Shown here piece by piece: positions 1 through 10,583 of a stretch of DNA of 64,000 nucleotides. Under the pieces are notes generated by a model. That model saw only the letters and a list, made by a program, of their open reading frames with translations. It was not told the origin of the DNA and searched no databases. Origin of the DNA: Cephalotus follicularis (taxonomy: Eukaryota > Streptophyta > Magnoliopsida > Oxalidales > Cephalotaceae); contig BDDD01001367.1 of the NCBI GenBank assembly GCA_001972305.1, positions 124,001-188,000 of the forward strand, read 5' to 3'. Position numbers and translations under genes: made by a program. Numbering within the stretch: the first letter of the stretch is position 1; the number at the start of each line of letters is the position of its first letter.

Positions 1-129
1 GCTGTGCCTTCAGAACCCTATTCCATCACTTCAAATCAAGGTCCTTGGTAAGTTTCTATCATCTCCCTGCTTTTCCAGATCGTTCTTGGATTTTTTCTTT
101 AGCAATCCCTTCTTCTCCATCTCAAGCTC

Positions 130-2583
130 ATGGCTAGTCAAGAACAATCCAGTGGGTCTTCTTCTACTTCTCCCCTATCAGTCGAGCCTTTGGCCATGGT
201 GGTTCCCACCGCCGAGAGGCCACTTGGTGTTGAAGGTACCCTGGGGGCTGCGGTGGGTGACCCTGCTGCACCCATTGCAGGGGCCAACCCTCTTCCTGAT
301 GATTGTGTCTTCGATGTAAGCACCCTCAGTCGTGCTGAGGTTAAAAGGCTCTCTGAGAGGTATAATTTTCCTCGCGGGCTGACCTACTGCCTTCCCTCAG
401 ATCCTCGGATGGTTACCATGCACAGAGAGGGTCTCTTTGTCATCTTCGAAGGAGCTCTCTCTCATGGCCTGAGGGTCCCAATTCCCTCCTTTGCCATCTC
501 TGTCTTAGTCAACTTTAGTCTCCATCCCTCACTTCTTCAACCTCAATCATGGAGCTTCATGATTGGCTTCCTTGTCAAGTGCATAGAGTCCGAGGTGGAC
601 GCGACAGTGAACATTTTCAAAGAGTTCCACGTCCTCTCGGCCACCCCTAAAACAAATGGGTATTTTTTCAAGTCTCGTTCTAGGGTGAAGAAACTTCTCC
701 TCAACCCTACCAAGTTCATAAAAAATTGGAGGAAGAGGTACTTTTTAATAAAGGACTTCGAAGGGTTTACTCCCTCTCCCTGGTGTAATTCCCTGGACAC
801 AAAATCTTTGAACAGGAGGTCTCGTCTGACCTCGGCTGAGAAAGTCAGCCTTAATAAACTCTTGGCCCTTGAGCCAGAGGATGTAAACTCCACCGTTAGT
901 GAGGATCGTCTGATCCAGGCTGGACTGAGTGTGGTCCTTGGGCAAGGGTCTCGTTCGGACGGAGCCGAGGTGGAAATCTCAGAGGGAGAGGGAGATGAAG
1001 ATAGTCCTCTGCCCCCAATGTCGAAGGAAAATTGTATATAGCCTTTGTCTCCTCCATTCCTTCTGTTAGTGTTATTTTCACTCTTCTTGTATTCTGGAAC
1101 TTTGACCCTAACTTTCACGTCTTCTTTCAGCTATGGCTCCTCGCCGTGACTTCTCTGCCATCATGAAGGCTATTGACAAGAGGAAGGTCCCTGCAGCTGG
1201 TGGACCAAAGCCTAAGTGGAAGACCTCCGTAGCTGAGGGGTCAAGGCCACAGGCCAAGACTCCTCCACCTGTTCGGATTTCTGCTGCCACCGCTGAGAAG
1301 AGGAAGGAAGCTGCCAAGAGGCCAGTAGACGAGACCTCCCCTGTTGATGAGCACATTCCTCTGACGAAGAGGAGCAGGAAAGGGAAGGCTGTTGATGGAA
1401 CCAAGGCAGGGAGGGTGGCCGAGGAAGTCGCTGCCCTCGGATCGAGCTCGCAGGATCCAATCCTCATACCTCCAACACGGGAGGCTGAGGAATTGCTGAA
1501 TGAGTTTGAGGACATGGACTGCCACAAGTTGCACCTGAATGCTCCTGGGGTCCCTCAAGCAGTTAGTCGTCTGGTCTTCTTCCCTTTGGAGATGGAGGCA
1601 AGGGAGAAATGGTCCAATGAGGAGTTGGTAACCCATTGTCTGCGGAGCAACTTGAGAGTAAGCGATCTCTTTCTTAGTTGCCTTGATTTTTCTTGTATCT
1701 TGGTTCTTCATAATTACTAACATTTATGCCCCTCTGACAGGCTCTGAACAATACTCAACTGCTTGTGGACAACTTCTCTGCCGTGGTAGCCAGGGACAGG
1801 GAGCTGAGGTCGAGCATGGCCTCGTTGGAAGAAACCGCCCGCTCGGCTCAAGCTCAACTGAACGAGGTTCTCAAAGTTCAGGAGTCCTTGGTCGAGGAGA
1901 AGAAGCAAGCGGTTGAGGATCTGGAGGAGGAGAGGGCTGACAGGAAGGAGATGGTGGTAGAGCTGGAGCACACCAAGAAGAGGTGTGAGGAGCTAGAGGC
2001 GAAGCTTATTCGCCAGCAGAGGAAAGATAAGGAGCAGCTGAGGAGGGAGCAACACAAGGCTGTGGCAGACTTCAAAGACTCAGAGGAGTTCAAGCAATTG
2101 TTGAGGTCCTCCGTGGAGGAGTTCAAGAGCTCTGATGAGTTTGAGGAGGCTGTGTTCGAGGAAGCAGCCGAGTACTTCCGCCGGGGATTCTATGCTTGCA
2201 GGAACTGGGTCTCTTCTCTGCTTCCTGAGGTCCCACTGGATAAAGTGGTGTATGGTCCCTCTGCCAGGACATTTGACTTCTATCCAGAGGGAATTGATGC
2301 GGAGGAAGAGAAGCTCCGTCTGGAGCTGGAAGAGGGAGCCTCGTCTGCTATGGTGGACGAATTGTCGATCCCAGGCTCACCAGACTTGGTTATTCTTACC
2401 GCAGATCCTGCTACCACCTCGGACCCTGCACTAGACCCCCCAGCTTTTCCTTCTTCTTCAGCTCCAGTGGACCCCTTTGCTGGATTTGGGGATCCTCCTC
2501 TGCCTTCTGTTGAGGCATTCTTCGCACCTCCGCCCCAATATGAAGATCCTCAGCCCGAACAAGAAGATCCTCCTCAGCCTTAA
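130..2583 (+). CDS. Antisense extra ORF of the Tat element, spliced, 757 aa, plant gypsy-type transposon domain plus coiled coil
   Basis: Three exons join in frame: 130-1033, 1131-1657 and 1741-2583 (904+527+843 nt = 757 codons plus stop). Introns are GT...AG with pyrimidine-rich acceptors ending at 1130 and 1740. The first intron splits a serine codon and the second falls between codons. The N-terminal ~220 residues resemble the domain catalogued as putative gypsy type transposon (PF04195, from memory). The middle is basic and Pro/Lys rich. Residues around 485-600 form a Glu/Lys/Arg-rich coiled coil. The tail is acidic and Pro-rich. A candidate poly(A) signal (aataaa) is at 2646-2651. The ORF runs opposite to gag-pol and has no stop over its whole length, unlike gag-pol. 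Function is unknown; extra ORFs, some antisense, are reported for Tat elements. Confidence 0.75.
1034..1130 (+). other. Predicted intron 1 of the antisense ORF
   Basis: Donor GTATAT at 1034 and acceptor TTTCAG ending at 1130. Removing it joins the frame of the first ORF to that of the second through a TCT codon and bypasses the in-frame stop at 1039-1041. Confidence 0.6.
1658..1740 (+). other. Predicted intron 2 of the antisense ORF
   Basis: Donor GTAAGC at 1658 and acceptor CTGACAG ending at 1740. It is phase 0. Removal joins an exon ending in Leu-Arg to one beginning Ala-Leu-Asn-Asn and leads directly into the coiled coil. A branch-point-like TACTAAC lies at about 1715-1721. Confidence 0.7.
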
Positions 2584-3681
2584 TTTTTTGCTTTCACCTT
2601 GTAATAGTCTGTAGTCTCTTTTTTTTGTAATCTCTTCAATTTATGAAATAAAAAGACTTTTTGCATTCTCTGGTTTTGCCTTTAAATTTTTCTTCTGTGT
2701 GTTGTGGTTGATCTCTGCATGCGTGTACTTGTTAACAATTCCCTTAGGAATTTTGTCTTTATTGTGACCTCTGACTTCTCGCACAAGTGTACACTTGACT
2801 CCAAAAGTGCTTAAGTAACTTATCAAAGATATTAACAAGCCTTTCGTATTCTCGAACTGCACCTTTGGTTGGTTCCTTGTGTGTTTGAGCTTTGAGTGTA
2901 TACATATGCTGATAATTCCCTTGGGAATTTTAACTTAGCCAAAATCACTAACTCTTCGTAGACGAGGTCACTTAAGCTTGGCAGTCCTCGTATGACCCTT
3001 TACTTTGAAAGTGCTTAAGTTTTTGTAACTCAGCCTTCAAAGGACTTTATTGTACTCATAGATTGAGTTCTTGGTCTTCTCGGACAAGTTCCTATGGGTT
3101 TGCCAAGGAGAGTATCGTCTGACCTATAGGTTTTAGGACAGGTCGGCTGAGCTTGCAGTCCATTTAGGGACACTTGTATTAAAGTGCTCAATCCGACGAG
3201 CTTGATCGTTGCGAGTTCCCATGGATTCGCCTTTCAAGTCACGACTTTAGGTCTGGTTGGACAAGTTCCTATGGTGTTGCCGACCAGTGTTTGCTCCCTT
3301 AGGAGTCCTAGTGCTTCCTTGGAAGTCTTTGGGTGTGCTCCTCGGAAGGAGTCTTTTGTGTGCTCATCGGATGGAGGCTTTTGTAGGTGCATCCTTGGAT
3401 GCTTTCTCGAATGCCTGTTACTCTAGTCTGTTTGAGACCTCGGATTGTATTGGTTTTCCTCTTGAGGGTTAGTCTTCGTAAGTCTTAGGAAACTTTGGAT
3501 CTCTAAGTGCCCCCTTGGGGGCATGGTCCAAGATGCTTAACGTAAAACTGAGGGAGCTAATCGGTGGCTGTTCAGAGGTTTGAGGACATGAACATTGGAC
3601 CTCCGGTCCCTTGCAAACTTGGAACTTATGATAGTGAACATAAATTTTGAAAAATTCAACTTCATTTAGAACATCCTACAA
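2584..3681. other. Untranslated spacer between the antisense ORF and the end of pol
   Basis: No supported ORF. The stretch has loosely repeated phrases, such as a TTCCCTT(A/G)GGAATTTT block near 2740 and again near 2917, and AAAGTGCTTAAG near 2804 and 3010. It therefore looks built of diverged short repeats. It holds the 3' UTR and poly(A) region of the antisense ORF and, on the other strand, the 3' untranslated region of the retrotransposon. Confidence 0.6.
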
Positions 3682-5109
3682 TTATTGATAGTACTTCCTC
3701 AAATGCTCGGCATTCCAAGCTCTGGCAATCTCCCTACCCCCCAAAGTTTCAAGTTTGAATGTTCCTGGGTGGAGGACCCTTTTGATTTTGTAAGGCCCTT
3801 CCCAGGCAGGGGCTAGCTTTCCTCTGGTACCGGTTGGATCCGCCGCGGCTGAGTTGCGTAGGACTAGATCTCCTTGTCTCAGTGGTCTGGGGCTTACCCT
3901 TTTGTTGTAATAGCGGCTTACCCTCTGCTGGTAGGCAGCAACTCTGATCGCGGCCTTATCTCTGAGCTCTTCCACTAGGTCGAGGATGCATCTGAGACCT
4001 TCTTCATTATTGTCTTCAGTGAAGTGCACAACTCTTGGAGATTGTATTCCAACCTCCACTGGTATCATAGCCTCTACTCCGAAACATAAATTGTATGGGG
4101 ATTCTCCGGTTGTAGTCCGAGGAGTTGTCCTGTATGCCCATAGAACCCTTGGTAACTCCTCTGTCCATCTACCTTTGCTATCTTCTAGGCGCTTCTTCAA
4201 GCCCGAGACGATTTCTCTGTTGATCACCTTGGCGTGTCCATTGCTTTGGGGGTAGGCTACTGATGCGAGCCTATGCTCTATCCTCCATTCTTTGCAAAAG
4301 TCATGGAAGGCTTGGCAATCAAACTGCTTACCATTGTCTGTGATAATTGTCTTTGGGACTCCAAATCTGCAGATGATTGACTTCCATACAAAGCTCTCCG
4401 TGTTCTTCTCTGTAATTGTTGCCAGAGGTTCTGCTTCCACCCACTTAGTGAAGTAATCAACCGCTACAATGAGAAACTTCCTCTGGCCTGTTGCCATAGG
4501 TAATGGTCCGACGAAGTCCATTCTCCATTGTGCGAAGGGCCACGGGGCCGTTATAGATGTCAGAGGTTGAGAAGGCCTCCTGCAAATATTGGCGTTCCTC
4601 TGACACTTGTCACACTTCCTCACTAAGTTTATAGCATCTTGATGCATAGTCGGCCAGTAGTAACCTTGCCTCAACAGCTTGTGAGACAATGTTCTGCCCC
4701 CAGTGTGGTTGCCACAGATTCCTTTATGGACCTCCCTTAGGGCGTAGTCAGCCTCTGAGGGGTTCAGGCACCTCAGCCAAGGAAATGAGAAAGATCTTTT
4801 GTAGAGGATCCCATCTCGGAATTGGAATCTGTTTGCTCTGTAGACCAGCTTCCTCGCCTCCACGGGGTCCTCGGGCAGGATCCCGTCCCTTAGCCAATTG
4901 ACAAAGGAAGTCATCCAGTCTGGCTCCTGTGGTATATCTATGTCCATCACACCTACTTCAGAGATGGTGGCCCTGTCCAAATAGTCTACTAGCACAGTTT
5001 GATTTTTCTCCAACTCCTCTGCGGTTGCTAGTTTTGATAACTGGTCTGCTCTGACGTTCTCTGCTCTGGGTACTTTCACAATCCTCAAAACTTCGAAGGC
5101 TAACTTCAT
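3682..5109 (-). pseudogene. Tat pol C-terminal part: end of second RNase H, integrase
   Basis: Open for 475 codons. It begins with the end of the archaeal-type RNase H (motif NVRADQLSKLA, carrying the last acidic residue). An integrase zinc-binding HHCC region follows (H...H...CDKCQ), then the integrase core with the aspartates in RMDFVGPL and ITDNGKQF. The third catalytic acid, expected as Glu in the NGQAE-like motif, is Lys (NGHAKVINRE; codon AAG around 4229). The C-terminal part resembles the usual gypsy integrase tail (WEGPYKIKRVL). It is separated from the upstream ORF only by TAG at 5113-5115, so it was once continuous with it. The Glu-to-Lys change would be expected to abolish strand transfer. 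Confidence 0.85.
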
Positions 5110-5112
5110 GCC

Positions 5113-6862
5113 CTAAAAATGGGATAAGTACTTTATCATGAGGTCTTCTCTGGCCTCATACTCCCCATTTGCCAAACCAACCACTAACTGAGAATTACTG
5201 AAGGCTTCAATCTTCTGCACCTCCAAGTGCTTTACGATTGTCAGTCCAGCTATTAGATCTTCCCACTCAGCTTCATTATTTGTAGCTTTAAACTTAAACC
5301 TCAGAGCATACTCCAACGTCCAACCATCTGGACTCGTCAATACTAACCCTGCCCCACTGCCAGTGAGGCAGGAGGATCCATCCACTGACAACTTCCACAT
5401 CCCCTTCTCGGTCTCGGAAGGCTTCTCCTCCATACACTCCGTAGGTGTATTGTCTCCAACGAAGTTGGCCAATACCTGTGATTTGATTGCTGGTCTGGCT
5501 TCGAACTTCACATCATACTCGCCTAGCTCGACTGACCACTTAACTAACCTGCCCGAGGTGTCAGGTTTGGCAAGAACTTGTTTGAGTGGTTTGTCAGTCA
5601 GAACCTTGATTGTATGGGCTTGAAAATATGGCCTCAATTTTATGGCCGAGATTATCAAAGCATAGGCATACTTCTCCACCTCTGGGTACCTCCCCTCAGC
5701 ATCGTCCAGGGCCTTGCTCACGTAGTATACTGGCTTCTGAACTTTTTCCTCTTCTCTGACCAACACTGCACTCACTGCGCCCGAGGTGGACGCAAGGTAC
5801 AAATACAAGTCTTCCCCATCCCTAGGTTTCAAGATCAGAGGTGGGGAAGCCATGTATTCCTTCAACTTGTCGAAGGCTGCTTGACAGTCGTCTGACCAGG
5901 AGAATCCCTTGGGATCTCTAAGTATTTTGAAGAAGGGAAGGCACTTCTCTGCTGACTTTGACACAAACCTGCTCAGTGCTGCAATCTTCCCATTTAATCT
6001 TTGGACATCCCTGATGGTTTGAGGTGCCTTCATGCTTTGAATTGCCGAGATCTTCTCTGGGTTGGCCTTTATTCCTCTGCTAGAGACCATGAAACCGAGG
6101 AACTTTCCCGAGGTGACCCCAAACGTGCACTTGGACGGATTGAGCTTCATATTATATCTTCTCAACACCTCAAACGTCTCCTCCAAGTCATTTATGTGGG
6201 GGCTCCTGGCTGGGGTTTTGACGAGCATATCGTCTATGTATACCTCCATATTCTTCCCAATCTGAGGCTCAAAAATTTTGTTCACCAGGCGCTGGTAGGT
6301 GGCCCCTGCGTTCTTCAAGCTAAAGGGCATAACCTTGTAGCAGTACATTCCTCGGTCTGTTATGAACGCTGTCTTGTTCTCATCAGGCTTGTACATGGGG
6401 ATTTGATTATATCCCGAGTAAGCGTCCAGGAAGCTTAATATTCTGTAACCCGAGGTTGCGTCTACCAGCTGGTCTATTTTTGGGAGAGGAAAGTGATCAT
6501 TTAGGCAAGCTTTGTTGAGGTCTGTGAAGTCTATGCACATCCTCCATTTGCCATTGGCCTTTTTGACTAGCACTGGATTCGCCAGCCAGTCTGAGTAGTG
6601 CACTTCCAGTATGAAACCTGTCTGCAACAGCTTGCTCACCTCCTCTGCTATTGCCTGCTGCCTCTCCGGGGCAAAGTTCCTCTTCTTTTGTCTGGTCGGG
6701 GGCCTGGCTGGATCATCGTGAGGAAGACGTACTCCCTCATAGTCCGCCTCCGAGAAGGTTATCACCTCCTCGTCTCCACCAGTTTTGAGCCTTTTACTGT
6801 GAGAGACTTGTTGCACAGCAAGGGACTGTCTCCCATAGGCCTTTCTTGCATTTGTGTGGTCG
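5113..6862 (-). pseudogene. Tat pol N-terminal part: reverse transcriptase, RNase H, start of second RNase H (protease missing)
   Basis: RT motifs are clear: WRMCIDFTDLNKAC, FLDAYSGYNQI and the catalytic VYIDDMLVK. The first RNase H is of the degenerate plant gypsy type (YLASTSGAVSAVLVREE ... LTDKPLKQVL). The second, archaeal-type RNase H starts at LSVDGSS and continues NNEAEWEDL. Its third acidic site reads FSNSQLV where SDSQLV is usual (Asp to Asn). Upstream of RT the sequence passes straight from YEGVRLPHDDPA to RPPTRQKKRNF, with no DSG/DNG protease motif. The protease and linker therefore appear deleted in frame. TAG at 5113-5115 ends the ORF inside the second RNase H. Confidence 0.88.
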
Positions 6863-8624
6863 CCCCCAGATGCGACCCCCCAGAGATGGTGTGGATGACA
6901 CCTCTGGGTTGCTGCTCCTCTTGTTGCCAAGGAGCCTCTTCTCTTCTTTGCTCCCTCCTCCCTTGAGGAGCATTTCTGTCCACATACTTGCGCAGGTGTC
7001 CCTTTCTAATCAGGTCCTCGATCTGATTTTTCAGCTGCCTGCACTCCTCTGTATCGTGCTCGTGGTCACGATGATATCGACAGTACTTCTCAACATTCCT
7101 GTTCTCTGCTGGGGTCCTCAGCTTCTCAGGCCACTGGAAGGGGACTTTATCCTGCTCCACAGTAAGTATCCTGGTACGTGTGTCTAGGAGGGGGGCAAAG
7201 GTGTTGTAAGATGGTATTGGTGCCCCACCCCTGGATGTGCCATCACGTCTGGAGAGTTTATGTCTGAGGTCTTCCTTGGACAAGTCTGACCTCTCCTTCC
7301 TCTTCTCTCTCCTCTCGGGAGCATTTCGTGAATGCTCCCTTCTCTCCTCCTAATGGCTAGACCAGGGTGTCTTTTGTTTCCTGGCCACCATCTCTTCCTC
7401 GGCGTTGACATACCTCTCCGCCCTTTTCAGCAGGTCTGCCATGTCCTTGGCCGGTTTCTTCAGAAGAGAGAAGGTGAACGACGAGTTGCTCCTCAGCCCA
7501 TTATTCAAAGCTTCCAGAGCAAAAGACGGTTCCAAATCTTTCACTGTGAGAGATTCCTTGTTGAATCTGGTGAGGTAATCTCTCAGTGACTCATCTTTAC
7601 CCTGTACCACGTTGATGAGGTGAGTAGAGTTTCTCCTCTGCGTGGTGCTGTTGAGGAACTTGGTTACGAACAGTTCCGTAAACTGATCGAAGCTCTTCAC
7701 CGAGTTCCTCGCCAAGGTAAAATACCATGACTGGGCCGCTCCAATCAAGGTCGCTGGGAATCCTCGACAAAGCATGGCGTCTGAGGCCTGGTATATCCAC
7801 ATGGCCTGAATGTATGAGCGTACATGCTAGATGGGGTCCGCGGACCAATCATATTTATCAAGATTCGGGTATCGGAACCCGTTGGGGACTTGCTCTGCCA
7901 TGATCTCGGACGTGAAGGGGTGGGCACTAATATTTCGCACCTCGGATAGGTGCCCCCTGTGCTGTTCCACTCCTCGGAACCTCCTTTCCAACTCTGCAAG
8001 CCTTCTGTCCACTGCTTGCTCCACATCTTCTATGTTCCTAGCTCTGCTAGAAACATGTGACCCTCCAGCCACTGAGGCTGAGGGATCGACCCTGCTTCCT
8101 CGGGTAGTGCCAGCTCTGCGCGGAGCGTTGGAGCGCACTTGTGCCTCCTCTGCTCCTCTGACCTCCTGCCAAGGATCTACGTCCATGGCCTGGTGCTGAG
8201 GATGCACTCTCTTATGATCGTTGGGGTGATCCCGAGCAGTCGAGGATTCTGCCCTTTGAGATGCATTGATCTCAGGCCTCCTTCCCAGGGGAATGTTGTC
8301 CCCTGACCGCCTAAGGAGAGGTTCGTTTCCCCTCGACAGGTTTCGCCTGGCACCTCGTGGGTGTCGTGCCTCCACCTCTGGTCTTTGGGGACCAGAAACT
8401 CCTCGGACCACTTGTTGAGCAGGCCCAGCTTGCTGTTGGTTGGCTAAAGTGGTGACCAATAGATCAGTGACACGCTCCAATCCCTGGAGGAATTGATTGA
8501 GCTGCTCCCCTGTGACGGGAGCTTGTTCTCGGACCGCCTCACGGACGGCTTCTGGGTGAGGAGCTGTGACCTCCTGTTGTTGGATACCTGTGGCTCCAAC
8601 CTGGTTGTTCTTCCTCGGAGGCAT
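6840..8624 (-). pseudogene. Tat gag, interrupted by two TAG codons and a frame change
   Basis: Starts at ATG 8624 (MPPRKNNQVG...). An N-terminal variable part is followed by the retrotransposon gag domain (AAQSWYFTLARNSVKSFDQF ... DYLTRFNKE ... ALNNGL) and a C-terminal zinc-knuckle-like region (CRYHRDHEHDTEECRQLK). All three open pieces (8624-7827, 7802-7350, 7283-6762) are in the same frame, separated only by TAG at 7827-7829 and 7350-7352. Near 6850-6862 the likely coding frame changes by one base into the pol frame. Confidence 0.85.
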
Positions 8625-8649
8625 GATTATTGATGACTTTTTGCTGCGT

Positions 8650-8667
8650 TTCCCACAAACGGCGCCA
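8650..8667 (-). other. Primer binding site of the Tat element
   Basis: On the minus strand TGGCGCCGTTTGTGGGAA begins two bases after the LTR end. TGGCGCC is the usual start of tRNA primer sites in Tat and Athila elements. I do not assign the tRNA. Confidence 0.8.
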
Positions 8668-8669
8668 AC

Positions 8670-9621
8670 TGTTGATACAGAATTCCTTCTCTCAACAGTA
8701 TCCTACGTGGAGGACTTTAATTTGTTAAGAGAAACGCTCGCAAAGGATGCCTGGGAGGAAGACGTCGATCTTTGATTCCTGCACAAAGTAAAAAACCGGT
8801 GGAAGGTCCAGGAGGTTGTTCTCCCGGGGACACTCCGACGCTCAAGTTAGATAATGCGCAGAGGGTATAAGGTTCTTTGCAATGTAAAAATGGCTGACCT
8901 TTGTTCAAACTGTTGAACTTGTATTTATAGTGTTGGCTTGTAACGGTTTGAGCGTGAAAAGTGGAGGTTATAGCTGTCCCCTAAGGAAATGCCGAGGATC
9001 TCGGTCATTCCCCTTGATCTCCGCCAGATATGTCGCTGTTTCCTTTGTTGGTAGTTTGTTATAACACTGCTTCCTTATTTGGATAAGGACAAATCCCGGG
9101 AAATCAGGCAGAGTTAGTTCCCTTATCCCATAAACAAAGTGAAGGTCCTCTGTCGCAGGACTGTAGAGGAAGTGAATTATGATACTGCTGCCGAGGTCAT
9201 GGGCCTCTTGCTATCCCCTTTCGCTCCTCAGTGGTGTACGCTTAAGACGCCAGGTCCTCATTCATCCGAGGACGAAGTCTTTTTGGATAAGGCCGAGGAG
9301 GAGGTCCTCGACATCTGTGCAGTGGGGGTATGTCTTCCGTCTCATATCCAATAATCACTTTGGGCAGAAGAGGTCCTCGGCACTGGTGCCCTGAAGGAGG
9401 TCCTCTGACCGTACCTTAAGTAGGCTCCTCGGCTTTGGTGTTTCATTATGAGCTCTCAAGAAAAAAAGTTGTCCTCGGCTCTGGGTCCGAGGAGGATGTC
9501 CTCTGCCACATAAGCGTTCCTCGGCAGGGCCTTTGGCGAGCTTCTAAACTCTTCTAGACAACTGGGCGAATCTTCGGAGGACACGTGTCCTTTTTAAAAT
9601 AAACAGATTTTTACCCTATCA
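8670..9621 (-). repeat. 5' LTR of the Tat element (952 bp)
   Basis: On the minus strand it begins TGATAGGGTAAAA and ends TATCAACA. The ends were set by alignment to the solo LTR at 56541-57415, which has a perfect target duplication and begins TGATGGAGGAAAA. Promoter-like TATAAATAC on the minus strand near 8920-8930 matches the same box at 57164-57172 in the solo LTR. The LTR is rich in GAGGAC/GTCCTC words. Confidence 0.85.
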
Positions 9622-10583
9622 CTACTCATATTAATTTTTAAGTCAATCGGGTATTTATCGATGTTGTATTGAATAATTTAATGTTTATTGTTGTTGATTA
9701 TATTATAAAACGGTTAAATTTTCATGTGAATATATAGTTATAGATATTCAATTGAATTAAAAATTTACATGTATCATCTAAACAAATAGAACATTAATTT
9801 TATTGATTGAATTCAAAAAAATATTATTCATATATATAATAATTAAAATGTTTATGCATCTTAACTTATTACATTGACAATGTAAAGATGATTTCTCTTT
9901 TATTTATATCATTTCACATGATATTTTAATAAAGATATGTGTATGTCACGTGACTTATTAAGAAATCAAATACAACTCACATAACATATAGCAAATTACC
10001 AAATTACCAAATCAAAAAAGGGTTTTTTCTTGAGTTAGGATAATTCATAAATGATTCTTATCTTATTTTATAATGTAGTTTATTTGTAGAGTTGTTTACA
10101 TATCTGTTTGATACAGGACAATGTAACATGTTACACTAGTGCAAAATTTGTAAATCATTTAATGTGGAAAATTAAGTTATTAAAATTAATTATATTTTTA
10201 TTATCAAATTAAAGATAAATGAACATAATAACATTATAATAATTTTCCTATTACAAAATAAAACGCATTAGTAGCGAACTCTAATATATATATATTAAAA
10301 AAACCATAAACAAAAGTAAAGAAAATATTTATATATTATAGTCTAAACTCTATATAATGAGCCCTGAGCAGTTGATCTTCTTCAGTGGTGCTCTTGCCAA
10401 CAAAGATACACTTTGTTAATGACTGACCCTCTTCCCTGTTCTCTCTTAGATAAACAACTTTAATGGGTTACACAGGGAAGAGGCAGCAAGTAACCCATTA
10501 AAGAGAGAGAGAGAAGAGAAATATAAAGAGATTGAGAGAAAACAAAGAAAAGGCACACACACACACAGAGTGAGTGAGAGAGA
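9622..10583. other. AT-rich intergenic DNA and 5' region of the APT gene
   Basis: 9622-10440 is very AT-rich with no coding signal. 10441-10583 is the probable 5' UTR of the APT gene, with a GA-rich run (10501-10516) and a CA repeat (10555-10566). Confidence 0.6.

Larger units (their letters stand above)
1..9621 (-). mobile_element. Tat/Retand-like Ty3-gypsy LTR retrotransposon, incomplete at left edge
   Basis: Read on the minus strand the order is 5' LTR (8670-9621), primer binding site (8650-8667), gag (about 8624-6860), RT, RNase H, a second archaeal-type RNase H, integrase (ending 3682), a ~1.1-kb untranslated stretch, and then an ORF on the opposite strand. Dual RNase H domains plus an extra ORF between pol and the 3' LTR are traits of the Tat lineage. 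The 3' LTR lies outside the window. The copy is defective: three in-frame TAG codons (7827-7829, 7350-7352, 5113-5115), a frame change near 6850-6862, no recognisable aspartic protease, and altered catalytic positions in integrase and the second RNase H. A solo LTR of the same family lies at 56541-57415. Confidence 0.9.

Noticed and set aside
138..1723. Minus-strand ORFs of up to 191 codons opposite the antisense ORF
   Set aside because: They mirror the better-supported plus-strand spliced frame and have no family resemblance.
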